The notes beneath the pieces were generated by a model. It saw nothing but the letters and a program-made list of their open reading frames with translations. It made no database searches and was not told where the DNA came from. A program made the position numbers and the translations under genes. Below, piece after piece: positions 42,744 to 51,181 of a stretch of 64,000 bases of DNA (position 1 is the stretch's first letter; each line of letters opens with the position of its first letter). This stretch comes from JAVBNN01 sp031551525 (GTDB taxonomy: Bacteria > Bacillota > Negativicutes > Acidaminococcales > JAISLQ01). The DNA lies in NCBI GenBank assembly GCA_031551525.1, contig JAVBNN010000009.1:68081-132080 (forward strand), read 5' to 3'.

Positions 42744-43775
42744 ATGAAAAAATACAATGTGGCTATTCTCGGTGCGACTGGAGCAGTAGGGCAGGAGTTT
42801 CTCGATCTCATTGCAGAAAGAAATTTCCCATTCAACGAACTGCGTTTGTTGGCTTCCGCTCGGTCCGATGGCAAACAAATAGATTTTATGGGCAAGAAAT
42901 ACACGGTTCAGGAAGCCACTGCCAAATCATTTGAAGGTATCGACATAGCATTGTTCGCCGGTGGCGGCGTAGGCAAAGAATTGGCTCCACACGCGGTAAA
43001 AGCTGGCGCTGTGGTAATAGACAATTCCAGTACTTTTCGCATGGATCCAGATGTTCCCCTTGTGGTGCCTGAAGTTAACCCAGAAGCCCTGCGTAAACAC
43101 AAAGGCATCATCGCCAACCCCAATTGTTCTACCATTATCATGGTCGTGGCGCTTAAACCTATCTATGACCTGGCAAAAATAAAACGTATAGTAGTTTCCA
43201 CCTATCAGGCCGTATCCGGCGCAGGCAAGGAGGCCATCGACGAACTCAACGAACAGGTCAAGGCTCATAGCGAAGGCAAAGAAATGGTGGCTAATATACT
43301 GCCCAGCGCCAGCCTGCCTAAACATTATCCTATTGCTTTCAACCTGATACCGCAAATAGATGTTTTTCTTGATAATGACTATACTAAAGAAGAGATGAAA
43401 ATGGTCAACGAAACAAGGAAAATCATGGAAGACGACAATATAGCCATCACTGCCACCACTATCCGGGTGCCTGTATACCGCAGCCACTCGGAATCGGTAA
43501 ACATCGAACTGGAAAAACCGCTAGCGGTGAACGCGATAAAAGCGGCTTTGGCAAAATTCCCCGGTGTCGTATTACAGGATGAGCCAGCGAGTATGGTTTA
43601 TCCCATGCCGCTTTACACATCCAAACTCGATGATGTATATGTCGGCAGGGTAAGAAAAGATGAATCACTGGACAATGCATACAATATGTGGGTAGTGGGT
43701 GACCAGATCAGGAAAGGCGCCGCCCTTAACACGCTGCAAATAGCCGAAAAAATGATCGAAATGAAGCTTATCTAA
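42744..43775 (+). CDS. asd: Aspartate-semialdehyde dehydrogenase
   Basis: Asd (343 residues) makes aspartate-4-semialdehyde from aspartyl phosphate. NADP-binding AILGATGAVGQEFLDL, the catalytic cysteine in ANPNCSTIIMVVALKP, VVSTYQAVSGAGKEAIDEL and the active-site RVPVYRSHSESVNIE. GGGGAG precedes ATG 42744; a GTG nine bases upstream overlaps the RBS. Second gene of the lysine-riboswitch operon. Confidence 0.96.
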   Translation: MKKYNVAILGATGAVGQEFLDLIAERNFPFNELRLLASARSDGKQIDFMGKKYTVQEATAKSFEGIDIALFAGGGVGKELAPHAVKAGAVVIDNSSTFRMDPDVPLVVPEVNPEALRKHKGIIANPNCSTIIMVVALKPIYDLAKIKRIVVSTYQAVSGAGKEAIDELNEQVKAHSEGKEMVANILPSASLPKHYPIAFNLIPQIDVFLDNDYTKEEMKMVNETRKIMEDDNIAITATTIRVPVYRSHSESVNIELEKPLAVNAIKAALAKFPGVVLQDEPASMVYPMPLYTSKLDDVYVGRVRKDESLDNAYNMWVVGDQIRKGAALNTLQIAEKMIEMKLI

Positions 43776-43790
43776 AGGAGCGTTTGAAAA

Positions 43791-45011
43791 GTGAGGATAA
43801 TCGTACAGAAATTTGGCGGCACATCGGTTGCCACGGCTGAATCGCGCCAGGCAGTCAGGCAAAAGGTGCTTAACGCCATTGACGAAGGGTTTTCACCCAT
43901 ATTGGTAGTATCCGCCATGGGGCGCAAGGGCGATCCATATGCCACCGATAGTCTTATTGAACTACTGAAAAAAGAAAACGCCTCGGTAGCTAAACATGAG
44001 ATGGATTTTCTCATGAGCTGCGGTGAAAATATCGGTGCTGCGGTAGTTGCGGCAAACCTTCAGGCAGTAGGGCTAAAAGCACAGGCTCTCACCGGCGGGC
44101 AAGCCGGCATGATCACGGATGCTAATTTTGGCGCCGCGCGTATCCTTAAAGTTAACGTAAAACATCTAATGATGTTATTGGGTAAAGGCATTGTTCCGGT
44201 GGTCTGCGGCTTTCAAGGTACCACGGAAGACGGATATAATATCACGACTATTGGCCGGGGCGGCAGCGATACGACTGCCGCTGCGCTGGGCGCCGCTCTG
44301 AAAGCGGAAGTCGTCGAGATATATACCGATGTAGACGGTATCATGACTGCCGACCCGCGTATAGTCAAAGAGGCTAAAATACTTGAGTGCATTTCTTATG
44401 GCGAAATATGCCAGCTAGCTTATCAGGGCGCGAAGGTCATTCATCCCCGGGCGGTAGAAATAGCTATGCAGAAGAACATCCCGATCCTGATAAAATCTAC
44501 TTTCAGTAATGCGCCCGGCACACTTATAACCAATGATTTTGGCGAAGACACATCCGATCTTCCGACTAATGCTAACATAGCCAGTGGAGTTACCTATATA
44601 CAAAATATCAGCCAGATAAAAGTTGTTCTAAATAAAAACGACAGTACGGATATTTTCGATCTTTTAGCCAAAAACGGGGTAAATGTGGATTGCCTCAATG
44701 TCCTGCCGGGTGAAGTGTTGTTTACTGTTGATGAAGCCGATCTCAACAAAGCTTTAGAGCTCTTACAGGATAAAGATGCCGGTACAGTCAGTGTGGTAAA
44801 AAACTGTGCCAAAGTATCTGTAGTAGGCGCCGGCATGCGAGGGGTGCCAGGTGTTATGGCCACTTTCGTCCGAGCGTTTTCCGATCTGGGCATTCCCATA
44901 TTGCAAACGGTGGACTCCAACATCACGATTTCCGCGGTTATTGACCGTGAACAGCTCAGCACAGCATTATGCGGTTTACATCATTCCTTTGAACTGACAA
45001 AAAACCATTAG
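43791..45011 (+). CDS. dapG: Aspartate kinase (DapG-like)
   Basis: Aspartokinase (406 residues, single-domain alpha/beta form with two C-terminal ACT domains). VQKFGGTSVATAESRQ at the start, GRGGSDTTAAALGAAL for ATP/aspartate binding, and ACT region from about residue 270 (KVSVVGAGMRGVPGVMATFVRAF). Position before dapA equals that of Bacillus dapG (the meso-diaminopimelate-sensitive isozyme), and lysine control is at the RNA level here. It starts at GTG behind AAAGGAG. Effector specificity cannot be read directly. Confidence 0.93.
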   Translation: MRIIVQKFGGTSVATAESRQAVRQKVLNAIDEGFSPILVVSAMGRKGDPYATDSLIELLKKENASVAKHEMDFLMSCGENIGAAVVAANLQAVGLKAQALTGGQAGMITDANFGAARILKVNVKHLMMLLGKGIVPVVCGFQGTTEDGYNITTIGRGGSDTTAAALGAALKAEVVEIYTDVDGIMTADPRIVKEAKILECISYGEICQLAYQGAKVIHPRAVEIAMQKNIPILIKSTFSNAPGTLITNDFGEDTSDLPTNANIASGVTYIQNISQIKVVLNKNDSTDIFDLLAKNGVNVDCLNVLPGEVLFTVDEADLNKALELLQDKDAGTVSVVKNCAKVSVVGAGMRGVPGVMATFVRAFSDLGIPILQTVDSNITISAVIDREQLSTALCGLHHSFELTKNH

Positions 45012-45024
45012 GAAGGTGAGAAAA

Positions 45025-45912
45025 ATGAAAATCCCTTATTTTGGACAGTTGTTGACAGCTATGGTTACGCCCATGAATGCCGATTACAGTATAAATTATG
45101 AAAAAGCTGCCGACTTGGCGGAATATCTTATCAACAATGGCAACGACGGCCTTGTCGTGGCTGGATCCACAGGTGAGGCCGCCACTATGAACCATGCTGA
45201 AAAGCTGGAACTGTTTCGTGTGGTGGCTAAACGGGTAAACAAAAGAGCTATGCTGGTAGGCGGCACAGGTTCCAATGACACAAGAGATTCAATCGAACTT
45301 ACCAAAGCCGCGGAAAGCACGGGGATAGACGGCGTCATGCTGGTCGGGCCTTATTACAATAAACCCACCCAGGAAGGCTTTTATCAGCACTTTAAAACTA
45401 TTGCCAGGTCGACAAAACTACCTGTCATAGTCTATAATGTGCCTGGGCGTACGAGTTCCAATATCATGCCGACTACCATAGCACGTCTGGCCGCTGATGT
45501 TAAAAATATCGTAGCGATCAAAGAAGCGGCAGGTAGCGTAGATCAGGCCGCCGAATTGAGAAAAATACTGCCGGAAGACTTTACTATTTATAGTGGCGAC
45601 GATAGCTTGACACTTCCTTTTTTCTCTGTAGGCGCCAATGGCGTTATCAGCGTAGCCGGACATGTAGTGGGTAAGCAGATGAAAGAAATGATGACGGCTT
45701 TTGAAGCGGGTGATACGCAAAAAGCCCGGCGCATACACTTGGAACTACTTGATTTCTTTAAAGTTATTTTTATTACTACAAACCCCATCCCCATCAAAAC
45801 AGCAGCCAGTAAAGCATCGCAAATCGACTGCGGCCCCCTGCGTCTCCCGTTGACGGCTCTTAACGAGGCCGAAAGCGAAAAAATTGACAAAGTGATGCAG
45901 GGATTAAAATAA
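45025..45912 (+). CDS. dapA: 4-hydroxy-tetrahydrodipicolinate synthase
   Basis: DapA (295 residues), a TIM-barrel aldolase condensing aspartate semialdehyde with pyruvate. Motifs: GQLLTAMVTPMNADYSINYEKA region, AGSTGEAATMNHAEK, the Tyr in IVYNVPGRTSSNI, and the Schiff-base lysine in NIVAIKEAAG. GGAAGG precedes ATG 45025; GTG 45016 would overlap that RBS. It is the last gene of the operon and is followed by a strong terminator. Confidence 0.96.
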   Translation: MKIPYFGQLLTAMVTPMNADYSINYEKAADLAEYLINNGNDGLVVAGSTGEAATMNHAEKLELFRVVAKRVNKRAMLVGGTGSNDTRDSIELTKAAESTGIDGVMLVGPYYNKPTQEGFYQHFKTIARSTKLPVIVYNVPGRTSSNIMPTTIARLAADVKNIVAIKEAAGSVDQAAELRKILPEDFTIYSGDDSLTLPFFSVGANGVISVAGHVVGKQMKEMMTAFEAGDTQKARRIHLELLDFFKVIFITTNPIPIKTAASKASQIDCGPLRLPLTALNEAESEKIDKVMQGLK

Positions 45913-45921
45913 AGTGTTTTT

Positions 45922-45960
45922 AAATCCCACATCTTGAGCGGATGTGGGATTTATTTTTCT
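45922..45960 (+). terminator. Intrinsic terminator after dapA
   Basis: AAATCCCACATC (45922-45933) with GATGTGGGATTT (45941-45952), loop TTGAGCG, then ATTTTTCT. Confidence 0.93.
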
Positions 45961-45988
45961 TGCAAATTCGGAGTGTTTCACTTATAAT
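45960..45988 (+). promoter_or_regulatory. Promoter for the RNase J leader transcript
   Basis: TTGCAA (45960-45965), 17-base spacer, TATAAT (45983-45988), directly after the dapA terminator. Transcription from here gives about 240 bases before the RNase J start codon. Confidence 0.65.
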
Positions 45989-45993
45989 AATAA

Positions 45994-46233
45994 TCAAAGT
46001 TGATGCGCGGCTGAAAATTTTATTACTGGTGAAATGAACGGTACGACAAAGATACGGAAAGTATCCTGGCGGAAAGCACACCGGCCAGGTCTTTTGTGTT
46101 GTTTGCATATAATAACCTTTGACCGTATATCGTGGCTAGGCGGATAGCTGCGGTATTTTATACATCCAATTAATAAGAAAATAATGCAGTTTGCCAATAC
46201 TTAAATGAATTTTGCAAATGGAGGTGCAATTTT
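45994..46233 (+). ncRNA. Long folded leader upstream of the RNase J gene, class unknown
   Basis: About 240 non-coding bases precede the gene. The most compact part is a three-way element: ACAAA (46046-46050) with TTTGT (46093-46097), GATAC-GGAAA-GTATC (46051-46065), and CCTGGC (46065-46070) with GCCAGG (46084-46089); ACGGT (46038-46042) could close it with ACCGT (46122-46126). No known riboswitch consensus was recognised. It may be a cis-regulatory leader of RNase J or contain a small RNA. Confidence 0.4.
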
Positions 46234-47895
46234 TTGTCAACTCGTGAAAAACTACAAATAATACCTTTAGGTGGACTTGGTGAAATAGGAAAGAATATGA
46301 CAGTCATCCGTTATGGCGACGATATGGTGGTCATAGACGCAGGGCTAATGTTCCCGGAAGACGACATGCTGGGAGTAGACCTTGTCATTCCCGATATCAG
46401 CTATCTTACGGACAACAAGGCTAAACTGAAAGCCATACTTTTGACCCATGGTCATGAAGACCACATCGGAGCGTTGCCCTACGTTATGAAAGAGGTGGAC
46501 GTTCCCGTTTATGGTACGCCGCTTACTTTAGGAATATTGCAAGGGCGGCTCAAAGAAAATGGAGTGGCATCGACCAACCTGAAAGCCATAAATGCTGGAC
46601 AGACCATAAAAATAGGCTGTTTTACCGCTGAGTTTTTACGTGTAAATCATAGTATAGCGGATTCAGTAGCTATCGCCTTACACACTCCGATTGGCACGAT
46701 CGTGCATACAGGTGATTTTAAACTTGACCAAACACCGGTCGATGGACAAAGAACGGATTTTGCTCGTTTTGCCGAACTGGGCGATAAAGGCGTTCTCGTA
46801 ATGCTCGCCGACAGCACAAATGCTGAACGCCCCGGTTACACGCAAAGCGAGAAAACTGTTGGAGCTACTTTTGACGAAGTATTCCGTACAGCACCAAGCC
46901 GGATAATCATCGCCAGCTTTTCGTCCAATGTCCACCGCATACAGCAAGCGATAGACAGTGCCTGTAAATACAAACGCAAATTGGCCGTAATCGGTCGCAG
47001 TATGGTCAATGTAGTAAGCATTGCCGTGGAGTTGGGCTATTTGAATATACCCGAAGGGGTACTGATCGATATAGACGAAGCGAATAGATATCCCGGATCG
47101 CAACTAGTAGTCATGACCACCGGAAGCCAGGGCGAACCCATGTCGGCACTTACTCGCATGGCTATGGCCGATCACAAGAAAATGTCTATTGTGCCAAGTG
47201 ACACGGTGATAATTTCCGCTACACCGATACCTGGCAATGAAAAACTAGTCGCTCGCACGGTAGACCTTCTTTTCAGACTGGGCGCCGACGTTATTTATGA
47301 CCGTTCTTTCGGTGTACACGTTTCCGGCCACGCTAGCCAAGAAGAATTGAAGATGATGCACACATTGGTACGTCCCAAGTTTTTTATCCCCGTACACGGA
47401 GAATATCGCCATCTTATAAAACACGCGCGCTTGGCAAATGAACTGGGCATGCCAAAAGAAAATATTTTTGTTACGGAAAACGGCTCGGTTATCGAAATAA
47501 CGCCAGACAAAGGAACTATAACAAATAAAGTAACTGCCGGGAAGGTACTGGTAGACGGTCTGGGAGTTGGCGATGTCGGCAATATAGTTTTGCGTGACCG
47601 TCGGCAGTTGTCGCAAGACGGCATCCTGATAGTAGTCGTGACACTCGATAAGCAGCATTGCGCGGTGGTAGCCGGTCCGGACATAGTATCACGCGGCTTT
47701 GTATATATCCGCGAAGCGGATCAGCTTATGGACGAGGCGAGAGATAAAGTGCAACTGGCACTGGATAAATGTCAAGTGAACGAAGTATCGGAGTGGTCGG
47801 CTATAAAATCCGCAGTTAGAGATTCTCTGGGCCGGTTTTTATATGAAAAAACCCGCCGCCGACCTATGATACTTCCTATCATTATGGAAATATGA
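46234..47895 (+). CDS. rnj: Ribonuclease J
   Basis: Metallo-beta-lactamase/beta-CASP ribonuclease (553 residues) with endo- and 5-prime exonuclease activity in mRNA decay and rRNA processing. LGGLGEIGKNMTVIRYGDD at the start, metal motif LTHGHEDHIGALPY, and beta-CASP motifs including SGHASQEELKMM and FIPVHGEYRHLIKHA. By position after dapG-dapA it corresponds to Bacillus rnjB; sequence alone did not let me separate J1 from J2. The start is TTG behind GGAGGTG. It is preceded by a long folded leader and ended by its own terminator. Confidence 0.94.
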   Translation: MSTREKLQIIPLGGLGEIGKNMTVIRYGDDMVVIDAGLMFPEDDMLGVDLVIPDISYLTDNKAKLKAILLTHGHEDHIGALPYVMKEVDVPVYGTPLTLGILQGRLKENGVASTNLKAINAGQTIKIGCFTAEFLRVNHSIADSVAIALHTPIGTIVHTGDFKLDQTPVDGQRTDFARFAELGDKGVLVMLADSTNAERPGYTQSEKTVGATFDEVFRTAPSRIIIASFSSNVHRIQQAIDSACKYKRKLAVIGRSMVNVVSIAVELGYLNIPEGVLIDIDEANRYPGSQLVVMTTGSQGEPMSALTRMAMADHKKMSIVPSDTVIISATPIPGNEKLVARTVDLLFRLGADVIYDRSFGVHVSGHASQEELKMMHTLVRPKFFIPVHGEYRHLIKHARLANELGMPKENIFVTENGSVIEITPDKGTITNKVTAGKVLVDGLGVGDVGNIVLRDRRQLSQDGILIVVVTLDKQHCAVVAGPDIVSRGFVYIREADQLMDEARDKVQLALDKCQVNEVSEWSAIKSAVRDSLGRFLYEKTRRRPMILPIIMEI

Positions 47896-47899
47896 TTTT

Positions 47900-47927
47900 A
47901 GTGCGCTCGAAAAAGCGCACTTTTTCC
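47900..47927 (+). terminator. Intrinsic terminator after RNase J
   Basis: AGTGCGCT (47900-47907) with AGCGCACT (47914-47921), loop CGAAAA, then T-run to 47925. Confidence 0.92.
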
Positions 47928-48008
47928 TTGAAACCGCTTGTTTTAGCCACACAAAATAAAGGAAATTTATTATAAACATAGAATATAATACATTTAGAGG
48001 TGGTTCTT

Positions 48009-50333
48009 TTGTCTAAAAGACCGGTAAAGGCCCCCAATATTGTTAAGGGCGAAATCACCGGCGTAGTATTTATCGCAGCCGCACTTTTTCTGCTGGCCAG
48101 TTTGTGGGGCTTGCGTTTAGGCGCTTTTGGCGAAACGCTGGATAAGGTATTGCATTACGCATTTGGCTGGGGGGCTATTTTGCCCACGCTGCTCTTTTTA
48201 TGGGTAGGAGTACGCTATATTTGGCGTACTTCGGAAAATGTATTTACAGTAAAAGTGTTTGCCATAGTCCTTTTGAGTATAAATATTTTGGCTTTGTTCC
48301 ACCACATAGTAGTTCCGATAAACGCTGAACTTTTGCCGGCACACCTGTTGGATGGAGGCGGACTGCTGGGCGGCGCAATAGTTTTTGCTGCCCGGAAAAT
48401 TTTCGGTATAGACGGAACCCTTATTTTTCTTTTGACAACCTGTTTGTGTCTAGCGATTTTTGCTTTTACCTGGTCACTGAAAAAAACCGTACAGAATGCC
48501 GGTAAAACCATTGGGCAAGGCAGTAGCGAAGCATCAGCTATGATCGCCGGAGCAGGAGAGAAACTTAAAAAAAGCACCATTTTCAACTATGAAAAAATTT
48601 TACCTTCCGATAATAGCCAGATACAGGATGACGTTATAGAAGAACCGGCCTCTAACCGGTTGGTTATTTCTCCTGCGCCAGTCATAAAAGATGTTGTTGT
48701 ACCGTTTGAGCCGGTTGTACAGCAAACTCCTGTAGTGGAAGTAAAAAAAGAAACCTGCAACGTCAGGCAAACGGAACAAACAGATACAATCCCCGTACTA
48801 ACGAAAAAAGCATTAATACCGCCAGAACCGCCCGTAATACTGCCTAAAAAGCCGGCCACTTTGCCGCCAGTAAAAGAAACAGCGCCAGATGGGTATCGGT
48901 ATCCCTATCCTGCGTTATTGACCATATTGCCCGATAATGTTAAAAATACCGGAGCCGATGAGGCCATGATCCAAGCCGGTATTTTGGAACAGACTTTGGC
49001 CGATTTTAAAGTTAGTGCCAAAATAGTCGATATTGTGCATGGCCCGGCAGTTACACGTTTTGAAATAGAACCGGCTCCTGGGGTGAAGGTAAACCGCATA
49101 GCCAGTTTGGTAGATGATCTGACTTTAAAACTGGCCGCGCCAGGCATACGCATAGAAAACTCCATTCCCGGCAAATCGGCTATGGGAGTCGAAGTACCCA
49201 AGAAAAAAGTTTCACCGGTGGTTTTCTATGATGTTGTTACGGCTAAAGCATTTGAAGAACAGGAATCACCAATAACGGTCGCCTTAGGAAAAGATATTGC
49301 CGGGGAGACCATAGTAGCTGACATAGGTAAAATGCCGCATCTTTTAGTCGCCGGTTCCACCGGCTCCGGCAAAAGCGTTTGCATAAATACTATTATAAAT
49401 AGTATTTTATTTAAAGCTTCTCCTGAACAAGTGAAGTTTATCATGGTGGATCCTAAAGTCGTAGAGTTAAGTACCTATAACGGCATCCCACACCTTCTTA
49501 CTCCCGTTGTCACCAACCCGAAAAAAGCTGCCGCAGCTTTGTTTTGGGCGGTAGAGGAAATGGAAAAACGCTATCGTTTGTTTGCTGATAGCGGCGTACG
49601 GGAGATCAGTCGTTATAATAAAACAGCTCTGGAAAAAATACCGTATATCATCATAATAATCGATGAATTAGCAGATCTGATGATGGTTGCCCCTGGCGAT
49701 GTAGAAGACGCTATATGCCGTCTCGCCCAGAAGGCCAGGGCGGCGGGCCTGCATCTGATATTGGCCACCCAGCGCCCGTCTGTTGATGTAATTACAGGCA
49801 TCATAAAGGCCAATATACCATCACGTATTGCTTTTGCTGTATCTTCACAGATAGATTCACGTACTATTCTTGATATGGGTGGCGCCGAAAAACTTTTAGG
49901 CAAGGGCGATATGCTTTATTATCCTTCGGGTATGAGCAAGCCGCTTCGAGTACAGGGTGCTTTTATTTCAGACGAAGATATAGAAACTGTTACTGATTAT
50001 ATAAAACAGCAGGCACTGCCGGTTGAATACAGCGACGCAGTTACGGCACATGAACTGCCGGGCGATAAAACAGGTAAAAGTAATAATGAAGAACCATTGC
50101 TCGTTGAACAAGATGAGCTTTTACTTTCGGCTATGGATGTAATAATGCAGACCGGGCAAGCTTCGGCATCTATGTTGCAGAGGCGCATGCGTATCGGTTA
50201 CACAAGGGCGGCCAGACTGATTGACAGCCTTGAGGATAGTGGTGTGATCGGCGCAGCTACTGGTACCAGCAAACCTCGTGACATACTGCTTTCTTATGAC
50301 GAGGCGCGCAAACGGGTGGAAGCGGAAAATTGA
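48009..50333 (+). CDS. ftsK: DNA translocase FtsK/SpoIIIE
   Basis: 774-residue DNA pump for chromosome segregation at the division septum. N-terminal membrane part with about four helices (residues 15-165), a variable Pro/Val-rich linker (about 190-300), and the RecA-like motor with Walker A AGSTGSGKSVCINT (about 447) and Walker B IIIIDELADLMM, plus ATQRPSVDVITG. The C-terminal winged helix (gamma domain, about 700-774; RRMRIGYTRAARLIDSLEDSG) reads polarity sequences. The TTG start at 48009 has GAGGTGG just upstream; GTG 48000 would lie in that RBS. A TATAAT is present at 47984-47989 without a clear -35. Confidence 0.95.
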   Translation: MSKRPVKAPNIVKGEITGVVFIAAALFLLASLWGLRLGAFGETLDKVLHYAFGWGAILPTLLFLWVGVRYIWRTSENVFTVKVFAIVLLSINILALFHHIVVPINAELLPAHLLDGGGLLGGAIVFAARKIFGIDGTLIFLLTTCLCLAIFAFTWSLKKTVQNAGKTIGQGSSEASAMIAGAGEKLKKSTIFNYEKILPSDNSQIQDDVIEEPASNRLVISPAPVIKDVVVPFEPVVQQTPVVEVKKETCNVRQTEQTDTIPVLTKKALIPPEPPVILPKKPATLPPVKETAPDGYRYPYPALLTILPDNVKNTGADEAMIQAGILEQTLADFKVSAKIVDIVHGPAVTRFEIEPAPGVKVNRIASLVDDLTLKLAAPGIRIENSIPGKSAMGVEVPKKKVSPVVFYDVVTAKAFEEQESPITVALGKDIAGETIVADIGKMPHLLVAGSTGSGKSVCINTIINSILFKASPEQVKFIMVDPKVVELSTYNGIPHLLTPVVTNPKKAAAALFWAVEEMEKRYRLFADSGVREISRYNKTALEKIPYIIIIIDELADLMMVAPGDVEDAICRLAQKARAAGLHLILATQRPSVDVITGIIKANIPSRIAFAVSSQIDSRTILDMGGAEKLLGKGDMLYYPSGMSKPLRVQGAFISDEDIETVTDYIKQQALPVEYSDAVTAHELPGDKTGKSNNEEPLLVEQDELLLSAMDVIMQTGQASASMLQRRMRIGYTRAARLIDSLEDSGVIGAATGTSKPRDILLSYDEARKRVEAEN

Positions 50334-50355
50334 TATCGGGCAAAGGAGGATAAAC

Positions 50356-51165
50356 GTGTCTACAGTCGGTGAAAAGCTTCGAAACGAACGCGAACAGCAA
50401 CAACTCAGCTTGCGTGACATAGAACAATCGACCAGTATAAGACTGCGTTATCTGCAAGCTATTGAGGATGGCGACTATTCAATACTGCCTGGTGAAGTAT
50501 ACGCAAAAGGTTTCATACGTAATTATGCAAATGTACTTGGATTTGACGGAACAGATTTTGTGGAAATGTTCAAGCGGGAAATAACGCCGACAACAACGCC
50601 TAGCGCCGATACCGTAAAGCTGGCAGAAGAACGCCCATTAAAACAGGAACATACTTCCGACATATTGCCTAAAAATATCACCATTAAGACAACCAAGAAA
50701 CTTCGGATTATTCCTGCGTTTTTCTTGACGTTGCTTGTTTTGTGTGCAATTGGCGGCATTATATATTTTATTATGGGCTTTATGGACAAACCTCCAACCG
50801 ATCCTCCTGCGCGACCGGCAAGCCCGGTAACCGTGACCAAACCTAAAGTGGCCGAACCGTCATTCCAACTGGATAAAACAAACGATCGGATTACTATCAT
50901 TCCCAATCGTGGCACAATTATAGACACTATTTCCATAGATGTTACCGCAGAAGATAAATGTTGGAAGCAGTTTTTGGCTGATGAGAAAGAAATATACAGT
51001 GGTATGCTGGGAAAAGACCAAAAAATAACTTGGAAAGCCAAAAATATAATATGGCTAAAATTTGGTGATGCTGGCGCGGTAAATCTTACGGTAAACGGAC
51101 AACCTTCAGGAAAACCGGGAATAATAGGACAGGTAGTGGAAACTACCGTTACCATACGTAGATAG
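50356..51165 (+). CDS. rodZ: RodZ-like helix-turn-helix membrane protein
   Basis: 269-residue cell-shape/MreB-associated protein. N-terminal HTH (about 4-64; VGEKLRNEREQQQLSLRDIE and VYAKGFIRNYANVLG), one membrane helix (about 120-142), and an extracytoplasmic C-terminal DUF4115 domain (about 190-269; GRNIDTISIDV-like strand, here IPNRGTIIDTISIDVTAEDKC is split over 180-205). The start GTG 50356 is preceded by AAAGGAGG at a six-base distance; the upstream open frame overlaps ftsK. Located after ftsK as in Bacillus ymfM. Confidence 0.9.
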   Translation: MSTVGEKLRNEREQQQLSLRDIEQSTSIRLRYLQAIEDGDYSILPGEVYAKGFIRNYANVLGFDGTDFVEMFKREITPTTTPSADTVKLAEERPLKQEHTSDILPKNITIKTTKKLRIIPAFFLTLLVLCAIGGIIYFIMGFMDKPPTDPPARPASPVTVTKPKVAEPSFQLDKTNDRITIIPNRGTIIDTISIDVTAEDKCWKQFLADEKEIYSGMLGKDQKITWKAKNIIWLKFGDAGAVNLTVNGQPSGKPGIIGQVVETTVTIRR

Positions 51166-51181
51166 AAGGTAAACGAAAGTT

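Noticed and set aside
46061..46097. SRP RNA-like segment (GGCGGAAAGCACACCGGCC) in the RNase J leader
   Set aside because: It resembles helix 8 of SRP RNA only loosely; the conserved GGAAG-AGCAGC pattern is not met and the flanking stems do not extend as in SRP RNA.
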